NCBI GenBank assembly: GCA_021847645.1
Contig: JAJZQG010000019.1
Coordinates: forward strand, 1-57,548
From: Myxococcales bacterium
Lineage (GTDB): Bacteria > Myxococcota_A > Polyangia > Polyangiales > Polyangiaceae
Length of the DNA stretch: 57,548 nt
Direction of reading: 5' to 3'
Notes under the pieces: model-generated
Told to the model about the DNA's origin: nothing
The model's database searches: none
The model's input: the letters and a program-made list of their open reading frames with translations, nothing else
Shown here: positions 36,686-48,438 of the stretch, one piece after another
How positions within the stretch are numbered: the first letter of the stretch is position 1
Layout: every line of letters starts with the position of its first letter
Translations under genes and position numbers: made by a program

Positions 36686-37046
36686 TCATTCGCTTTGGAT
36701 CGCGCCGAACCGCAGGGCGTCCGGCGCGGCGCCGACGATGGTGCGTTCGGGGTCCCGCAGCCATACGCAGTAGTCGAGATTGATGTCGAACGGCCCGCTG
36801 ACGCGTTCGAAATGGCCGGGCCGGTTCAGGTGGTGCTGGAGATCTGGATGACGTCCGAGATCTTGAACAGCGCGAGGGAGTAGTTGTAGCGACGCGGCAG
36901 CCGCAGCAGACCGGATGGGACAGTCGCCTGCAGCTCGTCAATGACGTAGTCCTCGTCCCAGTGCTCTCCGAAATCGATACGGCGCCAGCCTGCCCCCCGG
37001 CCACGACGACGAGCGCGACAACGATGCAGTGGCCAGGAAGGGCCAT
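36686..37046 (-). pseudogene. decayed secreted-protein gene with two frame breaks
   Basis: Three minus-strand reading frames join into one protein-like sequence. A signal-peptide-like start (MALPGHCIVVALVVVAGGQA) runs to about 36985. It shifts into GWRRIDFGEHWDEDYVIDEL and RRYNYSLALFKISDVIQ, down to about 36835. It shifts again into HHLNRPGHFERVSGPFDINL, DYCVWLRDPERTIVGAAPDA and a final stop at 36686. Each piece has balanced, protein-like composition, unlike the Arg/Pro-rich noise of other frames here. Frameshift decay is the simplest reading; sequencing error is the alternative. The original function is not recognised. It lies next to the first copy of the 117-bp direct repeat. Confidence 0.6.
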
Positions 37047-37154
37047 GACGACGCAGGCGCAATCGCGCTCCGGAGGCGCGCGAGGGGAGCGGCCGGGCGC
37101 GGTGCTGCTCCAGCTCCCCGCAGCTCCGCGAAGCCACATCGTCGCTGGCTGACA

Positions 37155-37271
37155 GTCCTGCGCGATGTGCCTGCATCCGTACGACGTCTTCGACGAAGCC
37201 GCACGCCCTCGAGAATGCAGGTTCGCCCGCACGACGGCGAGCGCAAGCATGGTCTCACACCGCTGTCAGTG
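37155..37271. repeat. 117-bp direct repeat, copy A
   Basis: This segment aligns without gaps to 42503-42619 with about 16 mismatches (near 86% identity by hand count), in the same orientation. Shared blocks include GTTCGCCCGCACGACGGCGA and GGTCTCACACCG. Neither copy overlaps a gene I accept, and substitutions are not clearly codon-patterned. The rest of the gap up to 37560 shows no supported gene. It could be a multicopy intergenic element or the edge of a duplicated or transferred block. Confidence 0.85.
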
Positions 37272-37560
37272 TGAAGCCGGTGCGGCCGCCGCAGGGCGAA
37301 GGCTTCCCCGTCGAACCGTGGCTCGGCCGGGGTTGAGACGTTCGCGGAATACGCACATCTGGGAAGGCCCCGGCGCGAGAGGCGGGCCTCCGCGCGCCAG
37401 AGGCGCTGTTGCTCGCCCATCCATGGGATGGACATGGGATGCGGGGGGGCTGGTAGATACTCGACGTCTGTTCCTTGCCGGATCGCGTCGGGCTCGGCGA
37501 CGCCACTTGCGGCTCGCGGCGCTCGGCCGGCCACTCACCCACGCGGAGGTCGGAGCATCA

Positions 37561-39180
37561 ATGAAGAGCATCAAAGTCTTGGTCGTGATCGCGGCGCTGC
37601 TCGGCGCTGGAGCCTGCTCGGCAACTTCAGGCACGAATTCATCGGGCGACGCCGGCGGGCCGAACGCCCAGGTCGATGGCGGGAACTCGGAGGCCCAGGT
37701 CGACGGCGGGAACTCGGAGGCCCAGGTCGACGGCGGGAACTCGGAGGCCCAGGTCGACGCGGGCGACTCCGGCAATCCCGAGACGCTGCCCTTCACCGTT
37801 CCTGCCGGCGGCGGTAGCGTGACGTTCGGCGAGGGCTCGAGCGCGGTCGACTTCGCCTTCCCGGCCAGCGCGGCGGGGCTGAACGTGACCCTGTCCCAGG
37901 CGAGCGCCGCGGACATCGGCTGGCAGGACGGCCAGGTCGAATCGGTCATCAAGCTGGAGCCGAGCGGGACGGTCTTCGCCGACCCCATCGTCGTCAAGCC
38001 GGCCAACGGAAACCTGATGGCCTTCGTGACCACCTCCGACGGCACCAAGGGCAAGCCCGAGCCGCTGAACCTGACCGCCGACGGCACCGGCGTGCAACTC
38101 AAGCACTTCTCGGCGGTGGTCTTCATCCCCCCGGGCAAGTCCTGCACCTCGTCGAGTGGCTGGGGCGTGCACCCGGAGAGCAACGCCGCCTGCGTCGCCT
38201 TCCCGGGCACGGTCTACGACGGCTTCGACTGCAAGGGCTACGACTGGTGCCAGTACATCACCGCCCACTGCTGCCTGACCCAGGCCGACGTGGACGCCCG
38301 CGCGGACAAGGAGTGCCGCCTGGGCGATCCGGGGCTGGAGGTGACCTACACCGACAGCGGCAACGCCGACGGCAACCACCCGTACTGCGCCGGGGAGTGC
38401 AACGCCGTCGACTTCTCGGCGGCCCCGATGGTCACGCAGCACCAGATCGCCCAGGCGCCCCCAGCCGCTGCCGGCGGCACCATCGCCGACGGCACCTACG
38501 TCGCGGTGGCGGACACCGAGTACACCGGAGTCGGCGGCCCGACCGGGGACGGCGCCGTCGTCCAGGGCGTCTATGTCTTCGCCAATGGCAAGGTCGACGC
38601 GGTCGAGGTCGGCGGCGGGCAGGTCAACCGCTGGAGCGCGACGTTCACTGTCGGCGCGAACAACACGCTGGACGCCGTCTATACCTGCGGGCGCACCGGC
38701 ACCGCCTCCGTGCCCTACACCGTCGACGGCAGCACCCTGAAGATCTACGTGGGCGGTGGCAGCGAGGAACTGACGTTCTCCCTGCCCTGCAACGCCATCG
38801 ATCCCTCGGTCGCGCCGCTGGTTACCCAGCACAAGATCGCCCAGGCGCCCCCGGTTCCCTCCGGAGGGGCCATCGCCGCCGGCACCTACTTCGCGGTGGC
38901 GGATACCGAGTACACTGGCGTTGGCGGCCCGACCGGGGACGGCGCCGTAGTTCAGGGCGTTTACGTCTTCGGCGGCGGCACCGTGCAGGCGGTTGAGGTC
39001 GGCGGCGGGCAGACCAACCGCTGGAGCGCGACCTTCGCCACCAGCGCCAGCAACACGCTCGACGTTGCCTTCGACTGCGGGCGCAGCGGCACCGACTCCG
39101 TTCCGTACAGCTCCGACGGCAGCACCCTGAAGATCTACGTGGGCGGCGGCAGCGAAGAGCTGACGTTTGCCCGCCAGTGA
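37561..39180 (+). CDS. lipoprotein with ZU5-like domain and duplicated C-terminal domain
   Basis: The 539-residue product has lipobox LLGAGACS. Three identical AQVDGGNSE linker repeats follow (about 36-62), then a beta domain (about 75-190) resembling ZU5-type modules (LEPSGTVFADPIVVKPANGN, LKHFSAVVFIPPG). A Cys-rich section follows (about 195-280; CKGYDWCQYITAHCCL). Finally there are two tandem repeats of about 125 residues (281-410 and 411-539), both containing VADTEYTGVGGPTGDGAVV, VEVGGGQ, NRWSATF and STLKIYVGGGSEELTF. The near-identity of the repeats points to recent duplication. Surface location is predicted. It is convergent with the two-component operon and lies inside the direct-repeat-bounded block. 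Confidence 0.72.
   Translation: MKSIKVLVVIAALLGAGACSATSGTNSSGDAGGPNAQVDGGNSEAQVDGGNSEAQVDGGNSEAQVDAGDSGNPETLPFTVPAGGGSVTFGEGSSAVDFAFPASAAGLNVTLSQASAADIGWQDGQVESVIKLEPSGTVFADPIVVKPANGNLMAFVTTSDGTKGKPEPLNLTADGTGVQLKHFSAVVFIPPGKSCTSSSGWGVHPESNAACVAFPGTVYDGFDCKGYDWCQYITAHCCLTQADVDARADKECRLGDPGLEVTYTDSGNADGNHPYCAGECNAVDFSAAPMVTQHQIAQAPPAAAGGTIADGTYVAVADTEYTGVGGPTGDGAVVQGVYVFANGKVDAVEVGGGQVNRWSATFTVGANNTLDAVYTCGRTGTASVPYTVDGSTLKIYVGGGSEELTFSLPCNAIDPSVAPLVTQHKIAQAPPVPSGGAIAAGTYFAVADTEYTGVGGPTGDGAVVQGVYVFGGGTVQAVEVGGGQTNRWSATFATSASNTLDVAFDCGRSGTDSVPYSSDGSTLKIYVGGGSEELTFARQ
37666..37746. repeat. three tandem 27-bp repeats in a lipoprotein linker
   Basis: Three in-frame 27-bp copies with a single T/C difference encode AQVDGGNSE three times, followed by a degenerate fourth copy. 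They are likely length-variable by replication slippage without changing frame. Confidence 0.92.
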
Positions 39181-39232
39181 GCCATCCGCCGCAAGTCGGG
39201 GCGGAGAGCCTTCGATGGACAGGCACCGTGCG

Positions 39233-39259
39233 GCGCCCTTCGCGAGCCGCGAGGGGCGC
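39233..39259. terminator. hairpin between convergent genes, possible bidirectional terminator
   Basis: GCGCCCTTCGCG, loop AGC, CGCGAGGGGCGC gives a 12-bp stem with one G-T wobble, centred in the 89-bp gap between the stops of the lipoprotein (39180) and response-regulator (39270) genes. There is no T-run on either strand, so termination efficiency is uncertain. Confidence 0.5.
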
Positions 39260-39269
39260 AGCGCGACGT

Positions 39270-39911
39270 TCACCCCGGTGGGAAGAGCTTGTTGCGCCGG
39301 GCGACCGCGGCCGCCTCCGTCTTCGAGGAGACTTCGAGCTTACGGTAGATGGCCTTGACGTGCGTTTGCACCGTGCCGACGCCGATGCCCAGCGCCTGCG
39401 CCGCCGAGGCGTAGGTGTAGCCCCGGGCGAGCAGACCCAGCACCTCCAGCTCGCGGTCGGACAATCCGAAGGGCCGGGCGGGCGGCTCGGTGCGCAGCCG
39501 CGCCAGGACGTGGCGGGCAACTGCGGGCGAGAGCGGGGCGAGTCCCTGCATCACCTGCTCGATGGCCACCCGCACCTCGCCGGGCGAGGCATCCTTGAGC
39601 AGGTAGCCCTGCGCCCCCGCCTCGATGGCCTCGATGATCAGCTCCTCCTGCTCGAAGACGGTCAGCACCAGCACCGCGAGCCCGGGGGCGAGCTTGCGCA
39701 ACCGGCGGATGAGCTCGACGCCGGGGAGCCTGGGCAACCCGAGATCCACCAGCGCCACGTCGGCGTGCAGCGAAGGCAGCGCCTCGAGCGCCGCCTCGGC
39801 CGAGCCGAGGGCGCCCGCGATTACGAGTCCATCGAGCCGCAGCGCGGCGGCCAGCGCCTCGCGGGTGCCGGAGTGGTCTTCGATGAGCAGGACAGAGATC
39901 GGCGCTTTCAC
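39270..39911 (-). CDS. NarL/FixJ-family response regulator
   Basis: The 213-residue product has an N-terminal receiver domain (about 4-120) with acidic residues Glu11/Asp12, phospho-acceptor Asp56 (VALVDLGLP), Thr84 (VLVLTVFEQEE) and Lys106 (YLLKDAS). A LuxR-type helix-turn-helix (about 145-207: LSDRELEVLGLLARGYTYAS, AAQALGIGVGTVQTHVKAIY) follows. It is thus a phosphorylation-competent transcription factor. The GTG start overlaps the stop of the upstream histidine kinase as GTGA, so translation is coupled. The cognate kinases both lack the usual phospho-histidine, so how Asp56 is phosphorylated is an open question. Confidence 0.92.
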   Translation of the reverse strand: MKAPISVLLIEDHSGTREALAAALRLDGLVIAGALGSAEAALEALPSLHADVALVDLGLPRLPGVELIRRLRKLAPGLAVLVLTVFEQEELIIEAIEAGAQGYLLKDASPGEVRVAIEQVMQGLAPLSPAVARHVLARLRTEPPARPFGLSDRELEVLGLLARGYTYASAAQALGIGVGTVQTHVKAIYRKLEVSSKTEAAAVARRNKLFPPG

Positions 39912-41134
39912 GACACACCTCGTGGAACGGGAGATGCGGGCCGCACCACGACGCGAGTTCCCCGCTCGGGCCAGGAAATAACCTCCAGTCTGGCCTGGAG
40001 CGCCTCGGCGTGCTCCCGCATCGAAGCGAGCCCCCGACCCGGCGGCGCGAGCGCGGGGTCGAAGCCGGCGCCGTCGTCTTCGACCTCGAGATGGAGCTCC
40101 GGGGCGAGCTGCAGGTGGACCCTGAGCGAGCTCGGTCGCCCGTGCCACAGCGCGTTCGCCGCCGCCTCATCAACGATCCGGGCGAGCCGGTAGATGTGCA
40201 CCGGCGAGGGCTCGCGCGGCTCGCCGTGCAGTGCGAGCTCCAGGGTTACCTGCTGCGCCTGGCAGATGCGCTCGAGCCGGCGCCGCAGCAGCGCCTCCAG
40301 GCCGAGCGCGCTGCCGGCCTCGCCCTGCAGCGTGCTCACCGTCAGGCGCAGCTCGTCGAGCGCGGCCCGCGCCTCCTCCCGCGCCGCGCGCAGCGCTGCC
40401 TCCGCGGCCGGCCCCTCGCCGTCGAGCGCCTCGCGCTGCCTCCGCGCGATCTGCTCCAGCCTTGACCCCAGGGTCTCGAGAAGCCGGCGCGAGATCTCGC
40501 CGCGCTCCCGCTCGCTGGAGGCTTGCAGCTCCTGCTCGGCCAGCCGGCGCTGCGCGGCGCCGACCGAAGCCAACAGCTTCGCCAGCAGCAGGTACGCGAC
40601 GGCTGCGGCGAGCCCCAGGCCGGCCAGCAGCACGAAGCCGTGACCCGGCGGCGCTCGCCCCTCGACGCTCCAGAGAAGGCCCGCCAGGGTGGGCGCGACC
40701 ACCAGCAGGACGGTGAGGTAGACGGTCGCGCCGAAGGCTCGCGCGGCCACGTACGGATAGACGAAGTAGGTGGCCCACAGCGGGCTCGCCGGGTCGCCAC
40801 AGAGCATCGCCGCCCCAGCGGTGGCGAAGACGTTTACGGTTGAAACCCAGAGTGAGTAGCCGCTCCGCAGGCCGTCGCTCTCGACGCGCGAACCGAGGAG
40901 AAGGCTAGCGCCGTAGCTCAGCAGGTGCACCCCCAGCAGCGCCGACAGCGCTACCGGCTCCACGCCGCTGATCCGTCGGACCGCCGGCACGTAGAACAGC
41001 GCCGCGGCCCCGACCACGACCGGCAGGTGGGCCTGCAGGAAGTAGCGCGGGTTCTGCTCCGCCCGCAGGTGCTCGACGCCGATCTTGGGCAGCCACGAGA
41101 AACGGCGCGGGGGTACCACCGCCGCGCCGCTCAC
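39908..41134 (-). CDS. HisKA_3-type sensor histidine kinase lacking the phosphoacceptor His
   Basis: The 408-residue product has about six membrane segments (residues 38-190; for example LLTVLLVVAP-like TVLLVVAPTLAGLLW and FVLLAGLGLAAAVAYLLLAK). A coiled linker and a DHp region follow, then an HATPase domain with N-box DEAAANALWHG, G1 box DDGAGFDP and G2 box GRGLASMREHA. The X-box reads ERGEISRRLLETLG: the canonical Glu-Leu-His-Asp is Arg-Leu-Leu-Glu, so Leu219 stands at the phospho-His site and no other His lies in the DHp helix. The GTG start overlaps the stop of the second kinase gene by four bases. Probable partner in a heteromeric sensor. Confidence 0.82.
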   Translation of the reverse strand: MSGAAVVPPRRFSWLPKIGVEHLRAEQNPRYFLQAHLPVVVGAAALFYVPAVRRISGVEPVALSALLGVHLLSYGASLLLGSRVESDGLRSGYSLWVSTVNVFATAGAAMLCGDPASPLWATYFVYPYVAARAFGATVYLTVLLVVAPTLAGLLWSVEGRAPPGHGFVLLAGLGLAAAVAYLLLAKLLASVGAAQRRLAEQELQASSERERGEISRRLLETLGSRLEQIARRQREALDGEGPAAEAALRAAREEARAALDELRLTVSTLQGEAGSALGLEALLRRRLERICQAQQVTLELALHGEPREPSPVHIYRLARIVDEAAANALWHGRPSSLRVHLQLAPELHLEVEDDGAGFDPALAPPGRGLASMREHAEALQARLEVISWPERGTRVVVRPASPVPRGVS

Positions 41135-42291
41135 GGCGCACCGCCGCTGAGCAGCACGGAGGTCCCCTGGCCGGGCGCGGATCGAAGCTCGAGGGAGGCG
41201 CCGATCGCCTCCGCGTGCGCCCGCAGCGCGCGCAGCCCGTGGCCGGGCAGGACGGTCCCCGGGTCGAAGCCCAAGCCGTCGTCGCTCACCCGGGCGGTGC
41301 CCGAAAGCGCGATCTCCACGCTCAAGCGCCGCGCACGTCCGTGGCGGACGGCGTTGAGCGCGCTCTCCTCGACGACCTTGAGCAGGTGGTAGGCGCGCGG
41401 CGCGGCCAGCGGTGCGGCGCCGCCCGCGATCGAGACCTCGAGCTGCACCTGGGCGGCGGCGCACAGGCTCTGCAGCCGCGAGCGGACTGCGTCCTCGAGC
41501 GCCGCGGCGCCGACCTCGCCGTCCTGCATCCCGGCCACCGACTGGCTCAGCTCCCCGAGCGCGGCCAGGGCGCGGTCCTCGGCCTTCTGCAGCGCAGTTC
41601 GTCGCGCCTCGGCCGGTGAGCGGGCGGCCACGTCCTGCCAGAGGGCGATCTCGGTCAGGCTCGCGCCCAGCGTGGTGGGCAAGTGGCGCGCTATCTGCCG
41701 GCGCTCGCGGTCGAGGGAGGCGCGCCGGGCCTGCGCTTCGAGCCCCAGGCGGGCCTCGCGCAGCATCGCGGCGAGCCCGGCGAGAAAGCCGTAGCCGGCG
41801 ATCGCGCCGAACGAGGCCAGCGCCAGCGGTCCGAGGGTGGCCGACAGAGGTGCGAGCCCGGCGAGCTGCCAGCCCAGGCCGGTGGCGAGCGGCACGGCGG
41901 CCAGCGCCGCGAGCAGTAGCCGCGAGCGCCCGTGGCGGATCGCCGCCCACTGTCCGCAGAGCATGAAAAGCAGCCACAGCGGCGAAGAGGCCCGACCGGT
42001 GGAGACGGCGGGCGCCGCGCTGAGCGCGAGCCCAAGCAGCGCCTCCCAGCTAGCGTGCATCGCCGGAAAGCGCCGCGCCCCGCCGACCCGCTCGAACGCC
42101 TCGGTCGCCACAAGCAACGCGAGCGCGAGCGCCACGACGCCGGAGCGTACGCCGGTCCAGCGCTCCACGGGCGGCAAGAGCAGCAGCAGCCCAGCGCCGA
42201 CGAGCAAGGCCAGCGGACGGAGCCGACGCGGCGCGAACCCTTCGCTGAGGTCCGTCTCGGACAGGGCGCGCGGGAGCCAGGGCCAAGCCAT
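41131..42291 (-). CDS. HisKA_3-type sensor histidine kinase lacking the phosphoacceptor His
   Basis: The 386-residue product is the first gene of the operon. It has several membrane segments (residues 26-175; for example LALLVGAGLLLLLPPVERW and VVALALALLVATEAF). The HATPase domain is intact, with N-box EESALNAVRHG, G1 box DDGLGFDP and G2 box GHGLRALRAHA. The X-box reads ERRQIARHLPTTLG: Pro205 is at the phospho-His position and Thr206 replaces the neighbouring Asp. The only His nearby, His203, is two residues off. Translation is coupled to the next kinase through GTGA, as that one is to the regulator. Ligand or stress sensed is unknown. Confidence 0.82.
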   Translation of the reverse strand: MAWPWLPRALSETDLSEGFAPRRLRPLALLVGAGLLLLLPPVERWTGVRSGVVALALALLVATEAFERVGGARRFPAMHASWEALLGLALSAAPAVSTGRASSPLWLLFMLCGQWAAIRHGRSRLLLAALAAVPLATGLGWQLAGLAPLSATLGPLALASFGAIAGYGFLAGLAAMLREARLGLEAQARRASLDRERRQIARHLPTTLGASLTEIALWQDVAARSPAEARRTALQKAEDRALAALGELSQSVAGMQDGEVGAAALEDAVRSRLQSLCAAAQVQLEVSIAGGAAPLAAPRAYHLLKVVEESALNAVRHGRARRLSVEIALSGTARVSDDGLGFDPGTVLPGHGLRALRAHAEAIGASLELRSAPGQGTSVLLSGGAP

Positions 42292-43099
42292 GATCGGGAG
42301 AGTAGCCCCGCGGGCGTGCCGTCGCCCGAGGAATGGCCCACGAGCCCGGCGGCTGGACCTTTCGCTAGCCGATCGACCGGGCGGAGGCTCGGCTACTCCA
42401 ACCTGACCCGGCCGAAGCGCTCGTTCCTTTGGTAGTTGCGCGGCTGGGACGCGCAGACGGGTCAGCCCTTCGACGCTATCTCGCGGCAAGTCGAAAGAAC
42501 CCGTCTTGCGCGACGTACCTGCATCGGTACGACGACTTCGACGAACCAACACGCCCTCGAAAATACACGTTCGCCCGCACGACGGCGAGCACAAGTAGGG
42601 TCTCACACCGCCGTCAATGGGAGTTTTTGCGGTGGCTCACGTTCATGCGACCGCCGAAATGCCCGCGGCGAACGAGTCCTCGGAGCGGCGCGCCACCCTT
42701 TCGAGTTGGACCGCGATGAGCCTCGTGGTCGCGACACTTCATGATCTGGTTGCTTCGAATGAGTTGCTGGTTGGGCTCGAACGTCTCGAACGTCGGAACC
42801 CGCCACCCACCCGCGCACCGACCCGTCGTCCAGCACGCGCTCGTCGAGCCTGCTTTGCGCCGCCGCTCCACCAGCGCGGGAGCGGGCCACCGCGGGGAGA
42901 AACAGGCAACGAGAACCATGCTCTGCGAAAGGGTAATCGCGGCCCGCGGCGAATCACCGCTGCCGACGCACCCGTCACACTAGCCGAACCATCGAGCCCT
43001 GCGCATGCCGGGCTTTCCGGCAAGGCGGCCTGCCGTGGGTCTTCCGCCCCATGGCGGTGGACGAGACAACCCCCGGCAGGCAAGTGACGGGAAGGGGAC
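42292..43099. other. 808-bp gap with repeat copy B and no supported gene
   Basis: This stretch separates the start of the kinase operon from the end of the pyruvate:ferredoxin oxidoreductase gene. It holds the second 117-bp repeat copy. Open frames on both strands here are Arg/Pro-rich or lack good starts, and none is accepted. The promoter of the kinase operon should lie near 42292-42500, but no convincing -35/-10 pair is visible. Confidence 0.6.
42503..42619. repeat. 117-bp direct repeat, copy B
   Basis: Same length and orientation as 37155-37271, gap-free, about 86% identical by hand count. Copy B contains a perfect 6-bp hairpin near its start (CGTACC, loop TGCATC, GGTACG) that is degraded in copy A. 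The two copies enclose the lipoprotein gene and the regulator/kinase operon, 5.2 kb apart. Confidence 0.85.
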
Positions 43100-46711
<3,612 letters not shown>

Positions 46712-46760
46712 GAATCCTCCAGAGATCAACGGGTCAGACGCTTCAGCGTCGCAAAGTCGT

Positions 46761-47750
46761 TCAGTCGTGGCCGACCAGGGTCTTGATGTACTGGGCACGC
46801 TCGAAGGCGGCCGGGTCCGGGTTCGACTTCTGGCTCAGCAGCCCGCGGAAGTCGGCCACGGAGCCGTAGCCCTTCTCCTTCATCCACCCCTCGAAGTCGC
46901 GAAGCATCTGCCCGATGTGTGCGACCTTGTACTTGAAGATCACCGAGGCCACCTGCGTCACGGACGCGCCGGCCAGCACCATCTTGACCGCGCCGCGGCC
47001 GTCGTGGATGCCCGAGGTCGCCGCGAAGTCGACCTTCACCCGGCCGTACAGGATCGCGATCCAGCGCAGCGGCAGCAGGGCGTCTTCGGGGCGGGAGAGC
47101 TGCAGCGTGTTGACGATCTCGAGCTTCTCGACGTCGAAGTTCGGCTGGTAGAAACGGTTGAAGAGCGTCACGCCGTTGGCGCCCGCTTCAGCGATCTTGC
47201 CGACCATGTGCGGGATGGACGTCAGGAACGGGTGGAGCTTGACCGAGATCGGAAGGCGCGTGTGGCTTCGCACGTCGCGCACGACGTCGAGGTAGACCTT
47301 CTCGATATCTGCGCCGGTGCGCATGGGATCGGTGGGCACGAAGTACAGGTTGAGCTCGAGGGCGTCGGCGCCCGCGCTCTCGATCTTCTTGGAGTACTCG
47401 CTCCAGGCGCCGCGAGAGACGCAGTTGATGCTCGCCACGACCGGGATCTTGAGCGACTTCTTGGCGTCGCTGATGAGCTTCAGATACTCCTCGGGGCCGT
47501 AGTCCATGGGGATGTCGGCGAAGAACGAGGTGGTGGCCTCCTGGAAGCCCGCCCCCGCGCTCAAGGTCTCGTCCATCTTCTCGGCTTCGACGAGCAGCTG
47601 CTCCTCGAAGATCGACTTCAGAACCACCGCGCCGGCGCCCGCCGCCTCCACTGCCTTTAGCTTGTCCAGACTCCCTGTGAGCGAGGAGCTCGAGACCACC
47701 ATGGGGTTCCGGAGCTTCAGCCCCAGCCAGGTCGTTGAGAGATCGGTCAT
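46761..47750 (-). CDS. dihydroorotate dehydrogenase-like FMN protein
   Basis: The 329-residue product is a TIM-barrel of the dihydroorotate dehydrogenase-like group. Motifs are LGLKLRNPMVVSSSSLTGS, AGAGAVVLKSIFEEQ, ASINCVSRGAW, ALELNLYFVPTD, LPISVKLHPF and a phosphate-site region near ATSGIHDGRGAVKMVLAGA. It differs from true PyrD and usually accompanies nifJ, where its role is unsettled; an electron-transfer partner is possible. Here it is directly upstream of nifJ in the same direction with a 49-bp gap. It should not be taken as the pyrimidine-pathway enzyme without testing. Confidence 0.86.
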   Translation of the reverse strand: MTDLSTTWLGLKLRNPMVVSSSSLTGSLDKLKAVEAAGAGAVVLKSIFEEQLLVEAEKMDETLSAGAGFQEATTSFFADIPMDYGPEEYLKLISDAKKSLKIPVVASINCVSRGAWSEYSKKIESAGADALELNLYFVPTDPMRTGADIEKVYLDVVRDVRSHTRLPISVKLHPFLTSIPHMVGKIAEAGANGVTLFNRFYQPNFDVEKLEIVNTLQLSRPEDALLPLRWIAILYGRVKVDFAATSGIHDGRGAVKMVLAGASVTQVASVIFKYKVAHIGQMLRDFEGWMKEKGYGSVADFRGLLSQKSNPDPAAFERAQYIKTLVGHD

Positions 47751-48190
47751 GCTTGCTTCCTTTCGTCGATGTCGGCCGTGCGCCGTCGCATCGTGCTCGC
47801 GGGCGGGTTCGGTCCCACCCCTTGGTCCTGGTTCGCGGCGCCTGGCGCCGTCCCGCCTACTCGTCCCGTGTACCGGTCGTCAACCTCCACGGCCCCGACG
47901 TGGCCGCGCTGCTCCTCCGGCCCGCGCGCGCGGCTCGGCACACGAACGGCGTCGCGCGCGCAGCCGTCGCGGCTTGGACATCGGTCCGAGGATGGAAGAA
48001 ACGCGCCATGGTATCCTCCCCAGTCGACCCGAGGCTCGGGGCAGGGGGATGAGCCGGCGCATTTACACCCGTCTGGTCCGGGGAAACAACGGTGAAAGAC
48101 GCTGGTTTCGCGAGAACCGACGGTGGCTGTCGCGGTGGAGGCGGGCGTGACGAACGGCGCGGCAACCGTGCCTGGTCCCGGCGATCGCAC
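47751..48190. other. intergenic stretch upstream of the DHOD-like/nifJ operon, nothing recognised
   Basis: No convincing gene, RNA or repeat is visible. The promoter of the minus-strand operon should lie at its left edge. The right end runs into the terminator of the small lipoprotein gene. Confidence 0.55.
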
Positions 48191-48228
48191 AAAAGTCAAA
48201 CGGGCCACCCTCCGGGGAGGGCAGCCCG
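48191..48228 (-). terminator. intrinsic terminator of the 62-residue lipoprotein gene
   Basis: On the minus strand a GC-rich two-part stem (inner CCCTCC/GGAGGG, outer CGGGC/GCCCG, with a symmetric 2x2 internal loop) is followed by TTTGACTTTT. It lies about 22 bases past the stop at 48250. Confidence 0.75.
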
Positions 48229-48249
48229 CAGGACGCCGATCTCAGACGA

Positions 48250-48438
48250 TCACTTGGTCTCGGGGGCCGCGGGGGCTTCCGGAGCCGCGGGGGTCGCCGG
48301 GGCTTCGGGGGCCGCAGGGGCCTCAGGAGCCGCCGCCGAGGGGGCTTCCGGAGCCGTGGGGGCTTCCGGGACCTTGGGGGCACCGCCGCAAGCAGCAGCA
48401 AAGAGACCGATCAGCGACAAGAGAGCGAGCTTCTTCAT
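48250..48438 (-). CDS. short Pro/Ala/Glu-repeat lipoprotein
   Basis: The 62-residue product starts MKKLALLSLIGLFAAAC, a strong signal peptide with lipobox AAAC. The rest is a low-complexity run of EAP, APE and AAP units with no fold-forming content. GGAGG lies seven bases before the ATG and an intrinsic terminator follows, so it is a monocistronic, well-expressed-looking gene. Such short lipoproteins may act as envelope spacers or be secreted fragments. Function unknown. Confidence 0.72.
   Translation of the reverse strand: MKKLALLSLIGLFAAACGGAPKVPEAPTAPEAPSAAAPEAPAAPEAPATPAAPEAPAAPETK

Noticed and set aside
36608..36883. 91-codon plus-strand frame
   Set aside because: It is opposite the minus-strand frame of the decayed gene, which reads much more like protein.
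37666..37746. Possible CRISPR-like array
   Set aside because: The units are directly adjacent 27-bp in-frame copies with no spacers, encoding a lipoprotein linker.
37639..39273. 544-codon minus-strand frame opposite the duplicated-domain lipoprotein
   Set aside because: The DNA repeats make both strands repeat-like, but only the plus strand has a signal peptide, Cys pairs and a normal fold pattern.
37155..42619. Integrative element or transposon ends
   Set aside because: No integrase, transposase, terminal inverted repeats or tRNA target is associated with the direct repeats, so only a repeat-bounded block is claimed.
42614..42919. 101-codon minus-strand frame near repeat copy B
   Set aside because: Overlaps the repeat, has no ribosome site and no recognisable motif; parts look protein-like but not enough to call.
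46761..47750. Pyrimidine-pathway pyrD
   Set aside because: Sequence type and position beside nifJ point to the DHOD-like subgroup instead; the pyrC in this window is 14 kb away.
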